Assembly (NCBI GenBank): GCA_963763485.1 | Contig: CAVXOW010000009.1 | Location: 186,001-250,000, forward strand | DNA length: 64,000 nucleotides | DNA from: CAWCKS01 sp963763485 | Lineage (GTDB): Bacteria > Pseudomonadota > Alphaproteobacteria > Rhizobiales > Xanthobacteraceae | Reading direction: 5' to 3' | Shown here: piece by piece, positions 16,511 to 25,847 of the stretch | Layout: the number at the start of each line of letters is the position of its first letter | How positions within the stretch are numbered: position 1 is the stretch's first letter | Program-made: the position numbers and the translations under genes | Notes under the pieces: generated by a model | The model's input: the letters and a program-made list of their open reading frames with translations, nothing else | The model's database searches: none | What the model was told of the DNA's origin: nothing

Positions 16511-17281
16511 ATGCGCATCGACATTTCCATGCTGCCGGCGCTCGCCGCCGCCTTCATGCTGGTGTTCGCCCGTGTCGGCACCATGGTGATGCTGCTGCCG
16601 GGCTTCGGCGAAGCCGACCTGCCGATGCAGATCAGGCTCGGCATCGCGCTCGGCCTGACGCTGATCCTGCTGCCGCTGCATCAAGCCGCCTACCACGTCG
16701 ACCTGCAGTCGCTCGCCGCGGTCCTGATGCTGCTGGTGCACGAGATCGTCATCGGCCTGATGCTTGGCGCGACCGCGCGCGTCACCATCTCGGCGCTGGA
16801 GGTCGCCGGCTCCATCGTCGCACAACAGCTCGGGCTTGGTTTCGTCACCGCGATCGATCCGAGCCAGGGCCAGCCGGGCGCGCTGATCGGAAATTTTCTG
16901 ACCCTTCTCGGCCTGACCCTGCTGTTTGCCACCGATACCCATCACCTCGTGATTGCCGCGCTGAACGACAGCTACACGCTGTTCGATCCGGGACAGCTGC
17001 TGCCCAGCGGCGACATGGCATCGCTTGCGGCGACGGCCTTCGCCACCGCGTTCAAGATCGGCGTCCAGCTGTCGGCGCCGTTCCTGGTGTTCGGCCTCGT
17101 CTTCAACGTCGGGCTCGGCCTGCTGGCGCGCTTGATGCCGCAGATGCAGGTCTATTTCATCGGCGTGCCGCTCTCGATCCTCGCCGGCTTCGTGATCCTG
17201 ATCGCCGTGATCGGCACGATGATGGGGAGCTTCATCGACTACTTCTATGGCGTGATGCATCAGCTGGCGCCGCACGCATAG
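16511..17281 (+). CDS. fliR: Flagellar export gate protein FliR
   Basis: The 256-residue polytopic membrane protein completes the FliPQR gate. Recognisable parts are FARVGTMVMLLPGFGEADLPMQIRLGIAL near the N-terminus and LQSLAAVLMLLVHEIVIGLMLG and LGFVTAIDPSQGQ in the middle, all typical of FliR. About six membrane segments are seen. A degenerate palindromic repeat begins 3 bases after the stop codon, before flhB. Confidence 0.97.
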   Translation: MRIDISMLPALAAAFMLVFARVGTMVMLLPGFGEADLPMQIRLGIALGLTLILLPLHQAAYHVDLQSLAAVLMLLVHEIVIGLMLGATARVTISALEVAGSIVAQQLGLGFVTAIDPSQGQPGALIGNFLTLLGLTLLFATDTHHLVIAALNDSYTLFDPGQLLPSGDMASLAATAFATAFKIGVQLSAPFLVFGLVFNVGLGLLARLMPQMQVYFIGVPLSILAGFVILIAVIGTMMGSFIDYFYGVMHQLAPHA

Positions 17282-17283
17282 GG

Positions 17284-17330
17284 GCACGATCCCGAAACCT
17301 GGGAAAAGGTATTCGGAACAAATCATGTTC
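17284..17330. repeat. Palindromic intergenic repeat, copy B (fliR-flhB), degenerate
   Basis: CACGATCCCGAAA at the left and TTCGGAACAAATCATGTTC at the right match copies A and D with several changes, so the palindrome is partly decayed. Like the other copies it begins immediately after a stop codon (fliR) and lies inside an operon. Confidence 0.55.
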
Positions 17331-17351
17331 GTTCAAACCAGGACATAACCG

Positions 17352-18434
17352 GTGGCCGAAGAAGGCGACGACACCGAGAAAACCGAAGACCCGACCAGAA
17401 AACGTCTCGATGAGGCGCTGGAGCGCGGCGACGTCGTCAAGAGCCAGGAGGTCAACACCTGGTTCATCCTGGCCGGCGCCGCGCTGATCGCGTCGTCGTT
17501 CTCGAATTCGATCGGCAGCGGTTTGCAGGGCATCTTTCGCAACCTGATTGCGAATTCCTTCAGCCTGCCGGTCGATGGCGGCAGCCTGCTGGCGCTGCTG
17601 TCGAGCCTCGAACACAGGCTGATTGCGGTGTTCGCGGTCCCTCTTGTCCTGATTGTGGTGGCGGCGATCGCCGGCAACCTGGCGCAACACCGGTTGGTCT
17701 GGTCGGTGCAGACGCTGAAGCCGACATTGAGCAAGATCTCGCCAATAAGCGGCCTCAAACGCGTGTTCGGCAAGCAGGCCTTCGCCAACCTGATCAAGGG
17801 CCTGGTCAAGCTGACGCTGCTCGGAGCTGTGATCTCGGCGATCATGTGGCCCGAGCGGAACAGGCTCGCAGACCTGGTGCGGCTCGATCCGTACGACATC
17901 ATGGGCACCATCCGCGCGCTGTCGCTGCGGCTGTTGGGCGCGACGGTAGCCTTGCTCGCCATCATCGCGGCGGCGGACTACCTGTTCCAGTACCGGCAAT
18001 GGTTCGAGCGGCAGAAGATGTCGCTCCGCGAGATGAAGGAGGAATTCAAGTCGACCGAGGGCGATCCGCAGGTCAAGGGCCGCATCCGCGCGCTGCGTCA
18101 GGCGCGTATGAAGAAGCGCATGATGGCGGCGGTGCCGAAGGCCTCGGTGGTCATCACCAACCCGACACATTTCGCGGTGGCGCTGCAATACGAGAAGGGC
18201 ATGGCGGCGCCGGTCTGCGTCGCCAAGGGCGTCGATGCCATCGCGCTCAAGATCCGCGAGGTTGCCGGCAAGAACGACGTCCCGATCGTGGAGAATCCGC
18301 CGCTCGCCCGCGCGCTCCACGCGACCGTCGAGATCGACGACGAAATCCCGGTCGAGCACTACCACGCCGTCGCCCAGGTGATCGGCTATGTGATGCGGCT
18401 GAAGCGCGGGTTCTCGGGGGTGGGGCGCCGGTAG
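17352..18434 (+). CDS. flhB: Flagellar export switch protein FlhB
   Basis: This 360-residue protein controls the substrate switch of the flagellar export apparatus. It has four membrane segments and the autocleavage motif NPTH at residues 270-273 (ITNPTHFAVALQYE). The N-terminus GDDTEKTEDPTRKRLDEALERGDVVKSQEV is typical. The start codon is GTG at 17352. It closes the flgB operon; a hairpin at 18511-18530 follows. Confidence 0.98.
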   Translation: MAEEGDDTEKTEDPTRKRLDEALERGDVVKSQEVNTWFILAGAALIASSFSNSIGSGLQGIFRNLIANSFSLPVDGGSLLALLSSLEHRLIAVFAVPLVLIVVAAIAGNLAQHRLVWSVQTLKPTLSKISPISGLKRVFGKQAFANLIKGLVKLTLLGAVISAIMWPERNRLADLVRLDPYDIMGTIRALSLRLLGATVALLAIIAAADYLFQYRQWFERQKMSLREMKEEFKSTEGDPQVKGRIRALRQARMKKRMMAAVPKASVVITNPTHFAVALQYEKGMAAPVCVAKGVDAIALKIREVAGKNDVPIVENPPLARALHATVEIDDEIPVEHYHAVAQVIGYVMRLKRGFSGVGRR

Positions 18435-18510
18435 CGCCGTTGATTTCGGGGCAGCGTTAGCTCCTGCCGACAAGATGCGGGGATATCGATATAATTCGCA
18501 AAACCTTGGT

Positions 18511-18530
18511 CCGGACTCTGCGCAGTCCGG
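18511..18530 (+). terminator. Hairpin downstream of flhB
   Basis: Perfect 7-base arms CCGGACT and AGTCCGG enclose CTGCGC, 77 bases after the flhB stop and 80 bases before cckA. There is no T tract, so this is a weak candidate terminator or a spacer element. Confidence 0.35.
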
Positions 18531-18609
18531 TGCGATTCAGGCAGTGAGAGATTCAAGTTCTGCGTTCGCCCGCCCGCCTGCCAATCCGGACCGACCGGTT
18601 GCGACCTGA

Positions 18610-21168
18610 ATGACGATGACCATCCCCGACGATGTGACGCAGCGTGAGATCGCCGAGCCGCCGGCTGCGACCCGTCGCAGCGGCAGCGCCGCGCTGGTGT
18701 TTCTCGTCGCACTCGCCGTGGTTGCTGCTGCCGTCGGCTTCATGCTGCTCGGCCGCGTCCAGGCCCAGCCCTATATCCTCGGCCTGCTCGCGCTGCTTGC
18801 CATGGTCGGGCTGTTCATGGCGTTCGCGTTCGCCGCCGGCATGGTGCAGTTTGCAGATCGCACGGCCAATGACCCGATCGTCCGCAAGGTTGCCGATGGC
18901 GCGTTCGACGGTGTCGTCGTCACCGATCAGCGCGGCCATATCGTTTATGCCAATCCGGCCTATCTGGCGCTGACCGGGGCGGCAAGTCTGGCGGAGGCAC
19001 GAACGGTCGAGCGTGTCTTCATGGGCAATCCGGAGGTCTCCGAGACCGTTTATCGATTGCTGAAAGCCGCGCGCGAGGGCAAACGCCAGCAGGAGGAAAT
19101 GCGGGTTGCCGGCGCCGACGGCAGTCAGGCGCGCTGGTTGCGCATGCGGGTGCGGCCGCTCAGCGAGACCCGCAAGGAGCAGCGCTACGCGGTGTGGTCG
19201 GTCGCCGATATCACGCGCGACCGCGCCCGGCAGGAGGACGACTTCCAGTATTTGCAGGACGCGATCCAGTACCTCGATCACGCGCCGTGCGGCTTCTTCT
19301 CGGTGAGCCCGTCGGGCGTACTCACTTATGTCAATGCGACCCTCGCCAGCTGGCTCGACCAGGACCTCGCCGAGATCGGCTCGGGCGGCGCGAAGCTGAC
19401 CGACATTATTTCCGGGGATGGCGCGGCGCTGTTGACCGCGATTGCGCCGGCACCCGGCGAAGTGAAGACTGAGGTATTCGACCTCGACCTGCGCACTCGC
19501 AGTGGAAAATCGCTTCCCGTCCGGCTCTATCACAAGCTCGCGTTCGGCGCCGACGGCGCGCCCGGCTCCTCCCGCACCGTCGTGATCAACCGCGCCCGCG
19601 ACGAGCGCGCCGACCCGCAACGCGCCGCCGAAGTGCGCTTCATGCGCTTCTTCGACCACACGCCGATGGCGATCGCGACCGTCGATCGCGCGGGCGCGAT
19701 CGTCCGCTCCAACGCCCGGTTCGCCAAGCTCGCGCAAAGCCTGTCGTCGGCGACAGCCGCGAGCAAATCGATCCTCGACGTGCTCGGCGATCGCGACCGT
19801 AAGCAGCTCAGGCAGGCGATCGACCAGGCCGCCGAGGGCAGAAGCGACATCGCGCCGGTCGAGGCGATGCTCGACGACAAGAAGGAGCGCTGGGTGCAGT
19901 TCTTCGTCACCGGCGTCGAGACCGACGGCCGCGACGCCGAGGTGGCGATCGTCTATCTGCTCGAGATTACCGAGCGCCGCGCGCTGCAGAACCAGATGAA
20001 TCAGGCGCAGAAGATGGAGATGGTCGGCCAGCTCGCCGGCGGCATGGCGCACGATTTCAACAACGTGCTGTCGGCGATCCTGATGGCGAACGACTTCCTG
20101 CTGTCGTCGCACAAGCCGACCGATCCGGCGTTCCAGGACATCATGCAGATCAAGCAGAACGCGACGCGGGCGGCGACCCTGGTGCGCCAGCTGCTGGCGT
20201 TCTCGCGCCGCCAGACTCTCAGGCCGCAGGTGCTCGATCTCGGCGACGCGCTGTCCGACCTCACCATGCTGCTGCGCCGGCTGATCGGCGAGAAGGTCAA
20301 GCTCGAGCTGGTGCATGGCCGCGACCTCTGGCCGGTCAAGGTCGACGTCTCGCAATTCGAGCAGGTCATCGTCAATCTCGCGGTCAATGCGCGCGACGCC
20401 ATGCCGGATGGCGGCAAGCTCACCGTGCGCACCGCCAATGTCACCACGGCGGAGGCCGCCGAGCTCGCGCAAAAGGGCATGCCACCGGCCGACTATGTGA
20501 TGATCGAGGTCGGCGATACCGGCACGGGAATTCCCGCTGACATCGTCGACAAGATTTTTGAGCCGTTCTTCTCGACCAAGGATGTCGGCAAGGGCACCGG
20601 ACTCGGACTCTCGACCGTCTACGGCATCATCAAGCAGACCGGCGGCTTTATCTATGTCGATTCCAGGGAAGGCATCGGCACCTCGTTCCGCATCTATCTG
20701 CCGCGCCACGACCTGGCGAAGGACGCCGACGAGCCGTCGGGCGCGGCACCGTCGCTGGCCTCGACCAGGGAGCAGAAGTCGGCCGATCTCACCGGGCAGG
20801 GCACCATCCTGCTGGTCGAGGACGAAGAGGGCTTGCGTAGCCTCAACGCGCGCGGGCTTCGCTCGCGCGGCTACACCGTGCTCGAAGCGGCCAACGGCGT
20901 GGAAGCGATCGACGTTCTCGCCGGCCGTGGCGACACGCCGGTCGATCTCGTGGTGTCGGACGTCGTGATGCCGGAGATGGACGGCCCGACCATGCTGAAA
21001 GAGATGCGTGCCAAGAATCCCGAGCTCAAGGTGATTTTCGTCTCCGGCTATGCCGAGGACGCCTTCGAGAAAAGCCTACCCGAGGGCGAGCAATTCAACT
21101 TCCTGCCAAAGCCTTTCACGCTCGCACAGCTGGTCGCGGCGGTGAAGGAAACCATTGCCAAGAGTTAA
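18610..21168 (+). CDS. cckA: Cell-cycle hybrid histidine kinase CckA
   Basis: The 852-residue protein has two membrane segments (about 27-47 and 54-76), three PAS-like regions (about 90-455), a HisKA domain with phospho-accepting H481 in GGMAHDFNNVLSAIL, an ATPase domain (VNARDAMPDGGK, GDTGTGIP, GKGTGLGLSTVYGIIKQ) and a C-terminal receiver with D784 in VVSDVVMPEMDGP and the lysine in FLPKPF. This is the CckA layout. In alphaproteobacteria CckA phosphorylates ChpT and through it CtrA, which controls division and flagellar genes. Its place beside flagellar operons with CtrA-type sites fits. Confidence 0.95.
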   Translation: MTMTIPDDVTQREIAEPPAATRRSGSAALVFLVALAVVAAAVGFMLLGRVQAQPYILGLLALLAMVGLFMAFAFAAGMVQFADRTANDPIVRKVADGAFDGVVVTDQRGHIVYANPAYLALTGAASLAEARTVERVFMGNPEVSETVYRLLKAAREGKRQQEEMRVAGADGSQARWLRMRVRPLSETRKEQRYAVWSVADITRDRARQEDDFQYLQDAIQYLDHAPCGFFSVSPSGVLTYVNATLASWLDQDLAEIGSGGAKLTDIISGDGAALLTAIAPAPGEVKTEVFDLDLRTRSGKSLPVRLYHKLAFGADGAPGSSRTVVINRARDERADPQRAAEVRFMRFFDHTPMAIATVDRAGAIVRSNARFAKLAQSLSSATAASKSILDVLGDRDRKQLRQAIDQAAEGRSDIAPVEAMLDDKKERWVQFFVTGVETDGRDAEVAIVYLLEITERRALQNQMNQAQKMEMVGQLAGGMAHDFNNVLSAILMANDFLLSSHKPTDPAFQDIMQIKQNATRAATLVRQLLAFSRRQTLRPQVLDLGDALSDLTMLLRRLIGEKVKLELVHGRDLWPVKVDVSQFEQVIVNLAVNARDAMPDGGKLTVRTANVTTAEAAELAQKGMPPADYVMIEVGDTGTGIPADIVDKIFEPFFSTKDVGKGTGLGLSTVYGIIKQTGGFIYVDSREGIGTSFRIYLPRHDLAKDADEPSGAAPSLASTREQKSADLTGQGTILLVEDEEGLRSLNARGLRSRGYTVLEAANGVEAIDVLAGRGDTPVDLVVSDVVMPEMDGPTMLKEMRAKNPELKVIFVSGYAEDAFEKSLPEGEQFNFLPKPFTLAQLVAAVKETIAKS

Positions 21169-21316
21169 CCTTCCGCGGATCTCGCCTTCCCGGTCATTCA
21201 AGCCTCCACCGCCGCGACCGACCGCCGCAGTCGCGGGCACCGATTGCCCTTCCAATTTGAGGTCCCGATGCCCAGATTCCGGGCAAATCCCGTCCGGGAT
21301 GGAAAGGGTTGAAACC

Positions 21317-22267
21317 ATGAGATTTTCCAGCCGATTTACGGCGTTCTTCAAGATCGCCGCGGTGGCGCTGGCGCTAGCATTGCCGACCGCGCTTGCCGTG
21401 TCGCACGCCGACGCGCGCGCTGGCGGCGGCTTTAGTTCGGGCTCGCGCGGCATGCGCACGTTCTCGGCGCCGCCGGCCACCAATACCGCGCCGTCCGCCG
21501 CACGTCCGTTCGATCGCACGGTGACGCCGAATACGCCGAGCTACGCGCCGCGTCCGTCCGGCGGCTTCTTCGGCCGCCCCGGTCTGCTTGGCGGCCTCGC
21601 GGCCGGCTTCCTCGGCGCCGGCCTGTTCGGCATGTTGTTTGGCGGCGGCCTGTTCGGCGGCCTCGGCGGCTTCTCGTCGCTGCTTGGCCTGGTCCTGCAG
21701 ATCGCGCTGATCGTGATCGTCGCGCGCCTCGTCATGGGTTGGTGGCGGCGTCGCAATCTGGCGTTCGCGGGTCCGTCGAGCTTCGATGCCAATGGCGCGC
21801 AGCCGTCGGGCGGCATGTTCGGTGGCGGCGGAGGCTTCGGCCTCGGCGGCGCACGCGCCTCGACTCCGATCGAGATCAAGCCAGGCGACTATGCTGCGTT
21901 CGAGCGGCTGCTCGCGGACATCCAGAACGCCTGGTCGCGCGAGGATGCACAGGCCATGTCGCGGCTGACGACGCCGGAGATGGAGTCCTACTTTGCGCGC
22001 GACCTCGCCGCCAACAAGGCCAAGGGCGTGGTCAATCAGGTGTCGAACGTGAAATTGCTGCAGGGCGACCTGTCGGAGGCCTGGCGTGAGGGCAACTCGG
22101 ACTACGCCACGGTCGCGATGCACTTCCGCCTGGTTGATCGCACCATCGACCGGCAGAGCGGTCACATGGTCGAGGGCAGCGACCAGCCCGTCGAGGTGAC
22201 GGAAGTGTGGACGTTTATGCGCGCGCCCGGCAGCGACTGGGTGCTGTCAGCGATCCAGCAGGTGTGA
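21317..22267 (+). CDS. Tim44-domain secreted/membrane protein
   Basis: From ATG 21317 (MRFSSRFTAFFKIAAVALALALP) the 316-residue product has a signal peptide, a Gly/Ser/Pro-rich region, a Gly/Phe/Leu-rich hydrophobic stretch with one or two membrane segments (about 90-145), another Gly-rich linker, and a C-terminal Tim44/NTF2-like domain from about 190 (YAAFERLLADIQNAWSREDAQAMSRLTTPEM). Bacterial relatives have no settled role. GGAAAGGG precedes the chosen ATG; an alternative start lies six codons upstream (21299). It follows cckA by 148 bases. Confidence 0.85.
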   Translation: MRFSSRFTAFFKIAAVALALALPTALAVSHADARAGGGFSSGSRGMRTFSAPPATNTAPSAARPFDRTVTPNTPSYAPRPSGGFFGRPGLLGGLAAGFLGAGLFGMLFGGGLFGGLGGFSSLLGLVLQIALIVIVARLVMGWWRRRNLAFAGPSSFDANGAQPSGGMFGGGGGFGLGGARASTPIEIKPGDYAAFERLLADIQNAWSREDAQAMSRLTTPEMESYFARDLAANKAKGVVNQVSNVKLLQGDLSEAWREGNSDYATVAMHFRLVDRTIDRQSGHMVEGSDQPVEVTEVWTFMRAPGSDWVLSAIQQV

Positions 22268-22289
22268 GGCAGCTTGCTTCGTACCCCAG

Positions 22290-22613
22290 TCAGTAGGTCT
22301 GCGACAGATATTCAACGATCTTCGGTACGTCGGCGTCATCGATCGGCGCGCCGTAGACCTTGATCATCTTCGTCACTTCGGCCTGCCAGAAATCCTTCTT
22401 GAAAGCGGGGCCCTGCGGCTGGGTCTTGATGTAATCGGCTGAATGGCACGCCGTGCAGTTGTTCTGGGCGACGTCGAGATTGGGGCCGGGCTTCAGCTGC
22501 GCGGTCTCCTCCGGCAGCTGATAGGTCATCGGCTTGGCATCCAGCCAGATCGGTGTGGCGGTGACCGTGAACGCCGATATCGCGATGGCAACTAACAGCT
22601 TTGAATTGGTCAT
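22290..22613 (-). CDS. sorB: Cytochrome c subunit of sulfite dehydrogenase (SorB-like)
   Basis: This 107-residue protein has an N-terminal signal segment, one haem-binding motif CTACH (residues 53-57) and a likely axial methionine at 83 (TKMIKVYG). It is encoded 9 bases after the molybdoenzyme gene, as in SorAB sulfite:cytochrome c oxidoreductases, where SorB takes electrons from the SorA cofactor. The assignment rests on haem motif, size and gene pairing. Confidence 0.88.
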   Translation of the reverse strand: MTNSKLLVAIAISAFTVTATPIWLDAKPMTYQLPEETAQLKPGPNLDVAQNNCTACHSADYIKTQPQGPAFKKDFWQAEVTKMIKVYGAPIDDADVPKIVEYLSQTY

Positions 22614-22622
22614 TGGCTCGCC

Positions 22623-23834
22623 TCAGGCTGCCGTCACAGTAGTTATCTCGATGACGTTGCGCATGTAGCCGGCGGGATTCCATTGCGGCTTGTCCGGTTG
22701 CGTCTCTCCGGCCTGATTGGTCGCCTTCACTTTCAGGTCGTGGCTGCCCGCCTCGAACGTCACCGGCAACGTCCATTCGCGGAACGAATACTTGCCGCGG
22801 TCCATGCCGAGCCTCGCGTCGCGCCAGCTCGCGCCTCCGTCGGTCGAGACACTGACTTGCTTGATGCCCTTGCCGCCGTCGAAGGCCAGGCCTTTGAGCG
22901 TGACAGGCACACCGGCCTTGACCTTCGCGCCGGGCACGACGCTCGTGATGAACGAGCGGACATTGAAACGATTGATTGGAATCGTCGCCTTCGGTGCGGT
23001 GCCGGGATCGACGCAGGCGCAGTCGTTGTCGGGGATGCGATAGGCGGTCTTCATCCAGAAGCCGTCGAACACGGTGTCGATGACGGTAATCTCGTTCAGG
23101 TGTTTTACCCAGTAGGTCCCGTAGTGACCCGGCACGATCAGGCGCAATGGAAAGCCATTGAGGACGGGCAGGTCGGTGCCATTCATGGCGTAGGCCAGCA
23201 TCACTTCGCCGTCTCGCGCGTGATCGAGGTCAAGCGCTTTGACAAAATCCGGAGTCTTGTCGGAGACTGGTCCGTCCATGCCATTGAACGTGACCTGTCT
23301 GGCTCCGGCTTGCACCCCGGCGGCATCCAGCACGGCCTTCAGCGGCACACCTTTCCAGTGCGCGTTGCCCATCGCACCGTTGCCGAGCTGGCCGCCAGCG
23401 ACCCGCGGCTCGAAGAGCGCGCGGCTGTTTCCAGAACACTGGTTGACCGCGATCAACTCGATCGCATGCATCTTCTTGAGGTCGGCCAGCGACAGTTTCA
23501 GCGGCTTGCCGACTTTGCCCTTGACCTCGACCGTGAATGCGGCGGGATCGATCGACAGCGGAACGTCCGAGAGATGGTAGCGCACGAAGAACGCATCATT
23601 GGGCGTGATGACATTCTCGTTGAACACCGAGAACGGCGTCTCCAGCTGGGGAGGTCGGCTGGTCAGGCCGATCATCGGCCGCTTCTGCGGATACTTAACC
23701 AGCGGACGTTCGCCGTTGGCGAACGGCATCGTGACAGTCTGGGCTGCAAGCGCGCGCAGCATAGAGCCACCGATGCCCCCAGCGCCTGCCAGCAAGGCGG
23801 CGCCGCCCTGCCAAACCGCTCGCCTTGAGATCAT
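22623..23834 (-). CDS. sorA: Sulfite dehydrogenase molybdopterin subunit (SorA-like)
   Basis: From ATG 23834 (MISRRAVWQGGAALLAG) the product has 403 residues. The twin arginine and hydrophobic stretch indicate Tat export to the periplasm. The molybdopterin domain holds the Mo ligand C133 in AVNQCSGNSR; the C-terminal part (about 290-395) is the dimerisation domain typical of sulfite oxidases. It oxidises sulfite to sulfate, passing electrons to SorB. The frame extends upstream to 23924, but a GGGAGGA ribosome site and the Tat signal fix 23834. Confidence 0.93.
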   Translation of the reverse strand: MISRRAVWQGGAALLAGAGGIGGSMLRALAAQTVTMPFANGERPLVKYPQKRPMIGLTSRPPQLETPFSVFNENVITPNDAFFVRYHLSDVPLSIDPAAFTVEVKGKVGKPLKLSLADLKKMHAIELIAVNQCSGNSRALFEPRVAGGQLGNGAMGNAHWKGVPLKAVLDAAGVQAGARQVTFNGMDGPVSDKTPDFVKALDLDHARDGEVMLAYAMNGTDLPVLNGFPLRLIVPGHYGTYWVKHLNEITVIDTVFDGFWMKTAYRIPDNDCACVDPGTAPKATIPINRFNVRSFITSVVPGAKVKAGVPVTLKGLAFDGGKGIKQVSVSTDGGASWRDARLGMDRGKYSFREWTLPVTFEAGSHDLKVKATNQAGETQPDKPQWNPAGYMRNVIEITTVTAA

Positions 23835-24070
23835 GCCATCCTCCCACAATTGTCTCGGTATTTTGGGCGAATGATCGCGCTGGGACCGGGACCTGTCACT
23901 TCGACGGAAGTTGAAGGATCCCAAAGTCGGCCTCGGTTGCCTCGATGCTGAAGCGGTCCAGAGTCGCGCAAGGTTGGCGGGCCGTCATCATCTTGAACCA
24001 GATTGCGATTTCTCGTGACTCGCGCTTTCGATCTGCTTCAATCGAGCGATTGTACGATGGAGATTTCGGC

Positions 24071-24778
24071 ATGGCTTACGAACTCTATTACTGGCCCTCG
24101 ATCCAGGGCCGCGGCGAATTCGTCCGCCTCGCGCTGGCCGAGGCGGGTGTCAAATATGTCGACGTCGCGCGCGGCCCGTCGGGCACGTCGAAGATGATGG
24201 CGATCGTCGGCGGCAAGGGCACCAAGACGCCGCCTTTCGCGCCGCCGTTTCTGAAGAAAGGCAACCTCATCGTCAGCCACGCCGCAAATATCCTGATGTA
24301 TCTCGGCGACCACCATGGACTTGCGCCGAAGACCGAGGCCGGACGGCTGTGGCTGCATGCGCTTCAGCTCACCATCACCGACTTCGTCTCCGAGGTGCAC
24401 GACACCCACCATCCGCTCGGGCCGACACTTTATTATGAGGACCAGAAGTCGGCCGCGAAGCGACGGACGTCCGAGTTTCTCGACCAGCGCGCGCCAAAAT
24501 ATCTCGGCTATTTCGAGCGCCTGCTCGACCAGAACGGACCATATATCAGCGGCCGCAAGCTGACCTATGTCGACCTGTCGCTGTTCCAGCTCATTGAAGG
24601 CATGCGCTATGCGTTCCCCAAGGGCTCAGCGCAGCTCGAGAAGAAATTTCCCGAACTCGTCGCGCTGCACGACCGCATTGCGGCACGGCCGCGCATCAAG
24701 GCCTATCTCGCTTCCGAGCAGCGTATCGCGTTCAACGAGTCCGGCATCTTCCGCCGCTACAAGGAGCTCGATCGCTGA
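24071..24778 (+). CDS. Glutathione S-transferase family protein
   Basis: From ATG 24071 (MAYELYYWPSIQGRGEFVRLALAE) the product has 235 residues. The N-terminal thioredoxin-like domain contains YYWPSIQGRGEFVRLALAEAG and a cis-Pro loop followed by LIVSHAANILMYLG; the C-terminal helical domain runs from about residue 85. Similar proteins are called GSTs of the sigma/beta type; substrate is unknown. The longer frame from 23945 is rejected because the domain starts at 24071. The gene is divergent from sorA by 236 bases. Confidence 0.85.
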   Translation: MAYELYYWPSIQGRGEFVRLALAEAGVKYVDVARGPSGTSKMMAIVGGKGTKTPPFAPPFLKKGNLIVSHAANILMYLGDHHGLAPKTEAGRLWLHALQLTITDFVSEVHDTHHPLGPTLYYEDQKSAAKRRTSEFLDQRAPKYLGYFERLLDQNGPYISGRKLTYVDLSLFQLIEGMRYAFPKGSAQLEKKFPELVALHDRIAARPRIKAYLASEQRIAFNESGIFRRYKELDR

Positions 24779-24864
24779 TCCCGGTGACGGTTGCGGGGTG
24801 CCGAATTCAGCTTAAAGTCCGGCCTCACGATGCAGGCGTTCGACAATCCGCAAAGGAAGGCAGC

Positions 24865-25272
24865 ATGAACATCACCAAGGCAGGTACGGTCCCGACGCGC
24901 CGCGGGCCGGCCGAATATTTCACCGGGACGGTGTATCAGGATCCCGTCAACCAGGCGCCTGCGCCGGCACGCGTCGCCGCCGCGCGCGTCACATTCACGC
25001 CCGGCGCGCGCACGGCATGGCACATCCATCCGCTCGGCCAGACGCTCGTTGTGCTATCCGGCTGCGGCAGGGTGCAAAGCGAAGGCGGTCCCGTGCGCGA
25101 AATCTGCGCTGGCGACGTGGTGTGGATCCCACCCGGCGAGAAGCATTGGCATGGCGCCGCCCCGACCACGATGATGTGCCATCTCGCGATTCAGGAGCAG
25201 GTCGATGGCAGCGCGGCGACATGGCTGGAGCATGTCACCGACGCGCAGTACGAGGTCGCGCCGCAGCAATAG
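24865..25272 (+). CDS. Cupin-domain protein
   Basis: The 135-residue single-domain protein has the cupin motifs FTPGARTAWHIHPLGQTLVVLSG (metal-binding histidines HIH) and the second motif AGDVVWIPPGEKHWHGAAP. Relatives are annotated as cupins near carboxymuconolactone decarboxylases or quercetinase-like enzymes; the substrate here is not known. An AAAGGAAGG ribosome site supports ATG 24865. A palindromic repeat starts right after the stop codon. Confidence 0.9.
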   Translation: MNITKAGTVPTRRGPAEYFTGTVYQDPVNQAPAPARVAAARVTFTPGARTAWHIHPLGQTLVVLSGCGRVQSEGGPVREICAGDVVWIPPGEKHWHGAAPTTMMCHLAIQEQVDGSAATWLEHVTDAQYEVAPQQ

Positions 25273-25345
25273 AGCATGATCCGGAAAAGTGGGTACCGGT
25301 TTTCCCTCGCGACAAACGCGAAGCGTTTGCGCGGAGATCATGCTC
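25273..25345. repeat. Palindromic intergenic repeat, copy C, with inner hairpin
   Basis: The ends GAGCATGATC and GATCATGCTC are exact inverted repeats. The core AAAAGTGGGTACCGGTTTTC matches copies A and D. This copy holds an extra inner hairpin CAAACGC-GAA-GCGTTTG (about 25313-25329). It begins directly after the cupin stop codon. Confidence 0.75.
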
Positions 25346-25382
25346 AATCAGGAGCTAATGCGCGGAATGCTACCGTTTGTGC

Positions 25383-25550
25383 TCAGGCGATGAGCAGTTC
25401 GTCGCGCAGGCGCTCGGTGCGGCTGCGCGGCGAATACGGCCGCGACATGCCGATGTCCTCGAGTTCGCGGTCGGACAGCTGCGCCATCTCCTGCACTGCA
25501 CGGCGATAGCTGCGATAGGCGGCAAACGCCCGGATGATCGAAAGCAACAT
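25383..25550 (-). CDS. Small DUF1127 protein
   Basis: A short frame of 55 residues reads MLLSIIRAFAAYRSY, then an amphipathic Arg-rich C-terminal part with LSDRELEDIGMSR, the DUF1127 signature. Such proteins are abundant in rhizobia; some bind RNA and affect phosphate, sRNA or stress metabolism, but the role of this one is unknown. AAGGGGC precedes the ATG. Confidence 0.85.
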   Translation of the reverse strand: MLLSIIRAFAAYRSYRRAVQEMAQLSDRELEDIGMSRPYSPRSRTERLRDELLIA

Positions 25551-25847
25551 GGTAGCCCCTTAAAATTTTGGCCCGCATTCGTGCGGACCTTGGGGAGCGT
25601 TGTGACAGCAAGGCGCTGCAATTCGATTTGGAGCCGCGGCGCAATTGCGACGATGCGGGCAAGAGCTGGTTAACCCGGTTCGCCGCGGCGATGCCCGCCC
25701 TGGCTGTTTGGCGGCGCATCGGGGTTGCCGAAAAACGTAGCCAAGTATGCTGCAATCCCCCGGATTCATGTCGCTTTTTGCCGCAGACCGGCTTCTCGCG
25801 TTCTTAGCGGCATGGCGATTGCTTCATGATTCGGTTAGGGACTGATC

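Noticed and set aside
18553..20709. Open frame of 718 codons on the minus strand opposite cckA
   Set aside because: It is a shadow of the GC-rich cckA gene; the translation is Arg/His-rich with no domain, while cckA has complete kinase and receiver motifs.
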